Shown here: piece after piece, positions 7,613-12,280 of the stretch
Position numbering within the stretch: the first letter of the stretch is position 1
How the letters are laid out: the number at the start of each line of letters is the position of its first letter
NCBI GenBank assembly: GCA_026394095.1
Contig: JAPKYY010000849.1
Span: forward strand, 1 to 12,280
Length of the DNA: 12,280 nt
Source of the DNA: Acidobacteriota bacterium
GTDB taxonomy: Bacteria > Acidobacteriota > Terriglobia > Bryobacterales > Bryobacteraceae
Direction: 5' to 3'
The notes under the pieces: generated by a model
Database searches by the model: none
Told to the model about the DNA's origin: nothing
Seen by the model: only the letters and a program-made list of their open reading frames with translations
Made by a program: the position numbers and the translations under genes

Positions 7613-8727
7613 GCAACTACATTCGCGCCCTCTTCCTCCAAAGCCTTTCCGTCTTTGTGGGCTATGCGCTCTTCTATCAGATGGCCCAAGTTCCCTACGC
7701 CATACTTTTCGCCACCCTTGCTGCGGTACTGGAAGTTATCCCTGTCCTGGGATGGATCAGCGCCAGCTTGCTCAGCATCCTGGTTGCCGGCTTTGTCGGC
7801 TATACCCACCTGCTCTGGATGTTCGTCTTCTATCTGGTCTTTCGCATCTTTCAGGACTATGTCATCACCCCCTACGTCATGCAGAAGGGCATTGAGCTTT
7901 CCGCTTTTCTCATCCTTACCGGAGTGATCGCTGGCGAGATGCTGGGTGGCATCAGGGGTATGTTCCTCTCGATCCCCTTCATGGCCGCTTTGAGGATTTT
8001 CTACCGCCACATTGCCAAACGCGGCCTGGCACTCAGCTTCATTCTTCTCGCCTCCCTCGCGCAAGCCCACTCCATCAGCGTCAGCACGAGCGAGGGCAAG
8101 CTCGAGGCAACTACCCTTACGCTCAACGTCCGCCTGCCTCGCTATGAAGTAGAACATCTCCCGCAAGCTGGCCTTGCAGCCGCATTCCGCTTCACCGGCA
8201 CAACCCTTGAAGCCTCCAGTTGCAAGCCAGTGGAGAACGAACTCTTCTGCGAACTCAGCTACAAGTTTCCGCAGCCCCCATCAGAGAAACTCTACCAACC
8301 TATCCTTATCGCCCTGCTGCTCATCCTCTTTCTCCCGCTCCCCTTCATCGCTGGTGCCACTGCAGCCTTCCTCATCGTCCTCCCAGACAAGTTCTACGCC
8401 ACACCGGGCTTCTTTGAACTCGCAACTGCCATTTCACTCTCCTACATCGCCCTCGAGCATCTGTTCTTCCCAAAGGCTGGTGGTAAGTGGATCGTCGCCG
8501 CTGTTATCGGTGCCATCGAGGGTACTGCCCTCGCCATCCTTGCCCGTCCCACCGGCCAGGGCGCAGTTGCCTTCGGGGCAGGCAACTTGATTGCCGCTCT
8601 CGCCCTGAGCCTTCTTGCCACAAAATTTTCGCGGAACATTCCAGAGCCTTGGTCTCGTAGAATCTTTTGGGCATTCTCAGCCCTCGGAGTGATTTGGAGC
8701 ATATGGGTATTCATAAGACGCTTCTGA
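7606..8727 (+). CDS. AI-2E transporter C-terminal half fused in frame to a HupE/UreJ-like membrane protein
   Basis: One open frame of 373 codons (TTG at 7606; the frame is open back to 7582) holds two unrelated parts. Residues 1-136 are the C-terminal half of an AI-2E transporter: NYIRALFLQS, then FATLAAVLEVIPVLGW, FRIFQDYVITPYVM and the GGIRGMFLSIPF helix. Residues 137-154 look like a signal peptide (KRGLALSFILLASLAQA before H). They are followed by a soluble beta-rich stretch (155-230) with two cysteines (206, 215), then five or so hydrophobic helices. ALEHLFFPKAGGKWIVAAVIGAIEGTALA resembles the AxENL...GLIHGLGFA region of HupE/UreJ_2 proteins. The histidine-rich motifs of true HupE metal permeases are not evident. 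The second part may really start at ATG 7981, giving a 29-residue signal peptide. The fused form may come from decay of the upstream gene. It overlaps the next gene by 25 bases. Confidence 0.6.
   Translation: MLSNYIRALFLQSLSVFVGYALFYQMAQVPYAILFATLAAVLEVIPVLGWISASLLSILVAGFVGYTHLLWMFVFYLVFRIFQDYVITPYVMQKGIELSAFLILTGVIAGEMLGGIRGMFLSIPFMAALRIFYRHIAKRGLALSFILLASLAQAHSISVSTSEGKLEATTLTLNVRLPRYEVEHLPQAGLAAAFRFTGTTLEASSCKPVENELFCELSYKFPQPPSEKLYQPILIALLLILFLPLPFIAGATAAFLIVLPDKFYATPGFFELATAISLSYIALEHLFFPKAGGKWIVAAVIGAIEGTALAILARPTGQGAVAFGAGNLIAALALSLLATKFSRNIPEPWSRRIFWAFSALGVIWSIWVFIRRF
7981..8727 (+). CDS. Possible independent HupE/UreJ-like membrane protein (alternative reading of the fused frame)
   Basis: If translation begins at the in-frame ATG 7981, the product is 248 residues: a 29-residue signal peptide ending AQA, an extracytoplasmic domain of about 75 residues and four to six membrane helices. 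This is the ordinary layout of HupE/UreJ_2-type proteins, which are associated with metal (nickel or cobalt) uptake. The start lacks a good ribosome-binding site. Whether the cell makes this form, the fused form or neither cannot be settled from sequence. The metal role is doubtful because the usual metal-binding histidines are not seen. Confidence 0.4.
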   Translation: MAALRIFYRHIAKRGLALSFILLASLAQAHSISVSTSEGKLEATTLTLNVRLPRYEVEHLPQAGLAAAFRFTGTTLEASSCKPVENELFCELSYKFPQPPSEKLYQPILIALLLILFLPLPFIAGATAAFLIVLPDKFYATPGFFELATAISLSYIALEHLFFPKAGGKWIVAAVIGAIEGTALAILARPTGQGAVAFGAGNLIAALALSLLATKFSRNIPEPWSRRIFWAFSALGVIWSIWVFIRRF

Positions 8728-10025
8728 TTTTCGGCCTTGCCGTCGTTACCTTCGCGCAAGACATTGCAACTAATGCCGACGCTTTCATGCAGCAACAGAA
8801 GCAATTCAGTGGCACCGTCCTGATCGCCAAAGAAGGCAAGGTGGTTTTCGAGAAAGCCTACGGCATGGCAAACTACGAGTGGTCTATCTCGAACACGACT
8901 GACACCAAGTTCCGGCTGGGCAGCGTAACCAAACAATTCGGTGCTGCCGCCATTCTCAAGCTCGAAGAGCAGGGTAAACTCTAAACCACCGACAAGGCCT
9001 GCGATTACCTCCCTGCCTGTCCCGAGATCTGGAAGCCCGTCACCATCCACCAGCTACTCACTCACACCTCTGGCATCCCCAACTTCACCAGCTTCCCCGA
9101 ATATGCAAAGCTCCAGGTGCTCCCTTCCCGCTACGAAGAGCAAGTAAAGTCCGTCTGGGACAAGAAGATGGATTTCGACCCCGGCACAAAGTGGCAATAC
9201 TCCAACACCGGTTACGTCATGCTGGGCCAGATCATCGAAAAGGCCAGTGGCAAGCCTTGGGAGACCTATCTTCAGCAGGAAATCTTCACCCCCGCCGGCA
9301 TGGCCGATACCCGTGCCGATAGCAACTCAGAGGTCATTTCCAAACGTGCCGCTGGCTACGCCATCAAGACAGGCAAGCCAACCAATGCCCGCTACATCGA
9401 CATGCACATCCCCAATGTGGCCGGGGCTCTGATCTCCACAACTGGCGACCTCTACAAGTGGGACCGCGCCCTCACCTCCAACAAGATTCTGAGCGAAGCC
9501 AGTCGCAACAAAATGTGGACACCCGACAAAAACAACTATGCCTACGGCTGGGGCATCGGCAAGCAAAATGGCAAGACAGAGCAAAGCCACGACGGCGGTA
9601 TCGACGGCTTCTCCACATTCTTACTCCGTGTCCCCGACGACGGCGTGTTGATCGTAGTTCTCTCCAACTTCGAAGACGGCAAAACCGGCGATGTCCGCCG
9701 CGGCCTCGCCGAGATCGCTTATGGCCGCACCGTCGACACACCCAAAGAGCGCACCGAAATCCAACTCGACAGCGCAACCCTCGACGAATACGCGGGCCGC
9801 TATGAGTTTGCCCCCACTTTCTCGCTTGTCATTACGCGCGAAGGGAATCAATTGATCACTCAGGCCACCGGCCAGGCCAAGATCCCCGTCTTTGCCGAAG
9901 CCAAAGACATCCTCTTTCCAAAAGTAATGCCGGCCACTCTCCACATCCAGCGAGTAGACGGAAAAGTGACCGGCTTGATTTTGAAGCAGGGCGGTCGCGA
10001 GATGAAGGCTCCCAAAGTCGAATAG
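8703..10025 (+). pseudogene. Secreted serine hydrolase, class C beta-lactamase/penicillin-binding fold, interrupted by one in-frame stop
   Basis: A 440-codon gene of the beta-lactamase-related family (PF00144), exported by a signal peptide at residues 1-18 (LLIFGLAVVTFA before Q). The catalytic set is present: SVTK with Ser74/Lys77, YSN at 166-168, and HDGG at 296-299 in place of the KTG box. A C-terminal beta domain runs from about 345. Codon 94 is TAA (8982-8984), with no frame change. On either side the sequence continues as a normal family member, from LEEQGKL to ACDYLPACPEIW and LLTHTSGIP. Fragments 8703-8984 and 9117-10025 (GTG start) each lack part of the active site. The start at 8703 overlaps the previous frame by 25 bases and has GGAG three bases upstream. 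Family members are peptidases, esterases or D-amino-acid hydrolases; the substrate is unknown. It could be an early pseudogene, a read-through gene or a sequencing error. Confidence 0.8.
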
Positions 10026-10047
10026 ACTCTGCGGGCCTTCCTATTCG
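10019..10047. terminator. Inverted repeat between convergent hydrolase and tpiA genes
   Basis: CGAATAG (10019-10025, including the hydrolase stop codon) and CTATTCG (10041-10047) are perfect 7-base inverted arms around a 15-base loop. It lies in the 29-base gap between convergent genes. There is no T-run on either side, so a terminator role is only a possibility. Confidence 0.28.
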
Positions 10048-10054
10048 TAATCTC

Positions 10055-10795
10055 TCAAAACTTGACGACCTTCGAGAAGCTCACCGGGTCGAGGCTCGCC
10101 CCGCCCACCAGTGCTCCATCGATGTCTTCTTGCGCCATCAGCGAAGCTACGTTGTCCGGCTTCACAGATCCACCGTAAAGAATCCGCACGCTGGCAGCAT
10201 CAAACTTCGTTGCGGCTAGTGCCCGAATCGCTTTATGCGCATCGGCTGCCATCTCAGGCGTTGCCGTCTTCCCGGTGCCAATTGCCCACACCGGCTCATA
10301 AGCAATTACGATCTGCGCGAACTCTTCCGGCGTAAGCCCCGCGATTCCGCCCTCAAACTGCTTGGCAAGCACTGCTTCTGTCTGGCCCGCTTCACGCTCA
10401 GCCAAAACCTCGCCAACACAAACAATCACTTTGAGACCAGCCTCGATAGCAGCCTTCGTACGCCGCAGCACCGTCTCATCGGTCTCACCGAAATACTGGC
10501 GGCGCTCCGAGTGGCCCACAATCACCCAGGTACAACCAATCGCCTTCAGCATCGGCCCGGAGATTTCGCCTGTAAAGGCACCTTCCTTGGCCCAGTAAAG
10601 ATTCTGGCCTCCGATGGTCACGTTCGATCCTGCGGTCGCAGCAATCGCGGTCGGCAGGTCCACAAACGGCGCACAGATCGCAATCTCGGCGGCAGTCACG
10701 TCATTCACCAGCGGCAAAAAGTCATTGAAAAAAGCAGTCGTCTCGGCCGGTGTTTTGAACATCTTCCAGTTCGCGGCCATCAAGGGGGTTCGCAT
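10055..10795 (-). CDS. tpiA: Triosephosphate isomerase
   Basis: Interconverts dihydroxyacetone phosphate and glyceraldehyde 3-phosphate in glycolysis and gluconeogenesis; cytoplasmic. The 246-residue product is a normal-length (beta/alpha)8 barrel. Active-site residues are all visible: Asn9 and Lys11 in ANWKM, His95 in VIVGHSERR, Glu167 in AYEPVWAIGTGKTA (with the flexible loop 6), and the phosphate-binding YGGSV (207-211) and GALVGGASL segments. It starts ten bases after the stop of the phosphodiesterase gene on the same strand, so the two are probably one transcript. The usual gapA/pgk/secG neighbours are not here. The ribosome-binding site is poor (GGGG directly against the ATG), suggesting coupling to upstream translation. 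Confidence 0.97.
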   Translation of the reverse strand: MRTPLMAANWKMFKTPAETTAFFNDFLPLVNDVTAAEIAICAPFVDLPTAIAATAGSNVTIGGQNLYWAKEGAFTGEISGPMLKAIGCTWVIVGHSERRQYFGETDETVLRRTKAAIEAGLKVIVCVGEVLAEREAGQTEAVLAKQFEGGIAGLTPEEFAQIVIAYEPVWAIGTGKTATPEMAADAHKAIRALAATKFDAASVRILYGGSVKPDNVASLMAQEDIDGALVGGASLDPVSFSKVVKF

Positions 10796-10805
10796 CCCCT
10801 ATAGT

Positions 10806-11993
10806 TTAGCGTTCGAGCTTCACGCCAAGAATCTCTGCCCAGCGCGCGGCCACAGATTCCATCGGCACAGCCGGAGTTTGCGCTCGCTTCACGCCCTTGC
10901 CGGACATCACCATTGCCGCCCGGTAATCGGCAAGCCCCGGCCACCATCCATGGTTACCCTTCTCATAAGGAGGCAGGTACAGTCCCTGACCCGGCTTCAT
11001 CGCAAAGCCCTCATTGCGCTTCGGCTCAAAGGCCGCAACGACATCGGCGCCGGGTACAAACCGCCTCACCTCCTCGAGCGGCACCTCGCGCCCCAGCTTC
11101 CCGCTCTCCCGTAACTTCGCCGCCACAGCCGCATCTTTGGTCGTAAGCAAACCACCCAACATCCCCACCTGCATTCCCTTGGCAAACTCTGCCACGTTCA
11201 GGTCACGATCCACCCGCTCAAAGCCATGGTCTCCAACCACGGCGATCACTGCATCCTTGGGTGCTGCTGCAACAATCTCGGCGATATAGCGATCGGTTAC
11301 CTCAAGCGTATGATTGGCTTCTTTCTCAAACGGCCCAGCCTCGTGTGCCACCGCATCGAGATCCACAAAGTGCAGCAAAATCAAATCGGGCTTCTCATTT
11401 TTCAAAAGGTAAACACAAGCCACCTTGCGAGTCCGGTCATCCACCCACTGCTGCTTGAAGCTTGGGTCAAACTTCTCGATCTTCTCAACCAAGCCAGGCG
11501 TCGCCTTCTCAAAGACCGAAATGTAATCCATACTCCCGCCGTCGCGCCCCCGAAAATACTCAGGCAGATTGAAGTCGATATCGGCATTGACTGTAACCGG
11601 CCATGTAATTGCCGCCGACTTCAAGCCCGCCTTCCGCGTCGCATGCCAAAGCGTTTTCACCTTCAACATGTCGGCCATCCAGTAATAATCTCCAGTATTA
11701 TTGGCCGCACGGCGGTTGTTCAAAATGCCGTGCTCCCGGGGCGCAACACCAGTGATTAGAGTTGTATGAGAAGGCCAGGTCACTGTTGGTACAGCCCCAA
11801 TCAGCCCACCCACAAATTCGCCTTCTTTCATCATCTTGCGAAGCGTAGGAATCTTCAGCCCCAGCTTGTCAGCATCGCGGAGGTAGCGATGATCCAGCCC
11901 ATCCACCGAGATTACAATCAGAGGCCGCTGCTGCCCGTAAAGTGAAACGGCCAGAGCCAACAAGATAAAGTTACGCATAGCGCTTATTTTCAT
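10806..11993 (-). CDS. Secreted NPP-like phosphodiesterase / alkaline phosphatase superfamily protein
   Basis: A 395-residue exported hydrolase of the type I phosphodiesterase/nucleotide pyrophosphatase family (PF01663), acting on phosphodiester or related bonds outside the cytoplasm. A signal peptide covers residues 1-20 (NFILLALAVSLYG before QQ). The two-zinc site can be traced: Asp31 in ISVDGLD, nucleophile Thr72 in PTVTWPSHTTLITG, Asp213 and His217 in VDLDAVAHEAGP, Asp255-His256 in GDHGFE, and His348 in KGNHGWW. The length and the APREHGI segment fit bacterial NPP-like enzymes. The substrate (nucleotides, lipid headgroups or others) cannot be read from sequence. The start at 11993 is preceded by GGA five bases upstream; an in-frame ATG at 11978 would also leave a signal peptide. 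It is followed closely by tpiA and diverges from the gene at 12038. Confidence 0.9.
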   Translation of the reverse strand: MKISAMRNFILLALAVSLYGQQRPLIVISVDGLDHRYLRDADKLGLKIPTLRKMMKEGEFVGGLIGAVPTVTWPSHTTLITGVAPREHGILNNRRAANNTGDYYWMADMLKVKTLWHATRKAGLKSAAITWPVTVNADIDFNLPEYFRGRDGGSMDYISVFEKATPGLVEKIEKFDPSFKQQWVDDRTRKVACVYLLKNEKPDLILLHFVDLDAVAHEAGPFEKEANHTLEVTDRYIAEIVAAAPKDAVIAVVGDHGFERVDRDLNVAEFAKGMQVGMLGGLLTTKDAAVAAKLRESGKLGREVPLEEVRRFVPGADVVAAFEPKRNEGFAMKPGQGLYLPPYEKGNHGWWPGLADYRAAMVMSGKGVKRAQTPAVPMESVAARWAEILGVKLER

Positions 11994-12016
11994 TCATTCC
12001 GTAACTTAACGCAGTT

Positions 12017-12036
12017 GTAAAGCGAACAGCCTTTAC
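12017..12036. promoter_or_regulatory. Inverted repeat in the divergent intergenic region
   Basis: GTAAAG (12017-12022) and CTTTAC (12031-12036) form a perfect six-base inverted repeat with an eight-base spacer, ending one base before the ATG at 12038 inside the 44-base divergent gap. It could be an operator shared by both genes or a hairpin over the 12038 start, which has no visible ribosome-binding site. A chance match is possible. Confidence 0.25.
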
Positions 12037-12037
12037 G

Positions 12038-12280
12038 ATGCTCCAACAAAACACAAGACTCTTCAGTTTCGTTGCCGGCAAGTCCGGCCGCTGGGCGATC
12101 ACTCAAACAAAGACAATCGTGGGTGAACCCTTACCGTCAGCTCCGCGTCTTGAAATAGTCGAAGGCCCTCCGCCAGCAGTTGGAAGCATATGGTCGCTCT
12201 CCGGGGTGACCAGCAACGAGCGTTACGTCAACCGCGAAGAAAAGATCCAACTCGTCGGCAAGCAAGTCACTCTCGGGCGT
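12038..12280 (+). CDS. Probable chlorite dismutase-family protein, 5' part (continues beyond window)
   Basis: The frame is open from ATG 12038 to the window edge (81 codons). ATG 12038 is the first possible start after an in-frame TAA at 12002. After a proline-rich stretch, the segment SIWSLSGVTSNERYVNREEK, followed by a KQVTLGR run, resembles the N-terminus of chlorite dismutase-family proteins, whose members are often heme-binding. The heme-ligand and catalytic region would lie beyond the window, so true chlorite dismutase, HemQ-like coproheme decarboxylase or an uncharacterised relative cannot be told apart. No signal peptide is seen, suggesting a cytoplasmic protein. It is divergent from the phosphodiesterase gene with 44 bases between. 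Confidence 0.6.
   Translation, partial: MLQQNTRLFSFVAGKSGRWAITQTKTIVGEPLPSAPRLEIVEGPPPAVGSIWSLSGVTSNERYVNREEKIQLVGKQVTLGR

Noticed and set aside
7154..8013. Quorum-sensing (AI-2) export function from the family name
   Set aside because: The AI-2E label is historical. Many members have other or unknown roles, and no luxS or other quorum gene is present here.
7534..8166. 210-codon open frame on the minus strand opposite the transporter gene
   Set aside because: It mirrors codon bias of the plus-strand gene, encodes a charged low-complexity product without recognisable motifs, and lies opposite sequence with clear AI-2E signatures.
8982..8984. Programmed recoding or selenocysteine at the internal stop
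   Set aside because: The codon is TAA, not TGA, and I see no downstream structure or heptamer slippery site. Mutation or sequence error is simpler.
8442..9050. 202-codon minus-strand frame across the HupE-like and hydrolase genes
   Set aside because: It is antisense to two recognised protein families and has no family signature or ribosome-binding site of its own.
8703..10025. Beta-lactam resistance gene
   Set aside because: The fold is shared by many peptidases and esterases. The third motif is HDGG and not KTG, there is a long C-terminal domain, and the gene is interrupted.
10235..10804. 189-codon plus-strand frame opposite tpiA
   Set aside because: The opposite strand is an unambiguous triosephosphate isomerase; this is a complementary-frame shadow.

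Overview
The window looks like a chromosomal segment from an Acidobacteriota bacterium, perhaps of the Solibacter/Bryobacter type. This is inferred from one gene family, not from a marker gene. The large minus-strand gene encodes an Oar-like TonB-dependent receptor with an N-terminal carboxypeptidase-regulatory domain, a class greatly expanded in that phylum. The segment is tightly packed. No intergenic gap exceeds about 45 bases, and I see no RNA gene, insertion sequence, CRISPR array or phage gene.

Layout: positions 2-583 (+) hold the C-terminal two thirds of malate dehydrogenase, which converges on the minus-strand block. That block, read from 7121 down to 597, contains an acyl-CoA carboxylase carboxyltransferase subunit, a DUF1446/AtuA-family protein, a separate small AtuA C-terminal-type protein, and the Oar-like outer-membrane receptor. 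The first three genes are joined by two 4-base ATGA stop/start overlaps, so they are almost certainly co-translated. The receptor follows after 23 bases and may be co-transcribed. The pairing of a carboxyltransferase with AtuA-type proteins points to catabolism of a branched-chain or terpenoid acyl-CoA (isovaleryl/methylcrotonyl- or geranyl-like). The biotin carboxylase partner is not in the window, so the substrate is open.

Positions 7154-10025 (+) hold a run of damaged genes. An AI-2E family transporter gene has lost an internal segment and changed frame near 7582-7612. Its C-terminal half reads without a stop into a signal-peptide-like segment and a divergent HupE/UreJ-like membrane protein. 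The next gene, a secreted class C beta-lactamase-fold serine hydrolase, is complete except for one in-frame TAA at codon 94. The run is either a local decay zone or a stretch of poor sequence. The intact genes on both sides argue against general low quality.

Positions 10055-11993 (-) encode a secreted NPP/alkaline-phosphatase-superfamily phosphodiesterase followed 10 bases later by triosephosphate isomerase. Divergent from these, starting at 12038 (+) and running off the edge, is the start of a probable chlorite dismutase-family protein.

Most of the content is housekeeping or general catabolism. The two points most worth a second look are the carboxylase/AtuA/receptor block as a possible import-and-degrade unit, and the broken, fused membrane-protein and hydrolase run. 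I do not see strong evidence for a wholly new system.
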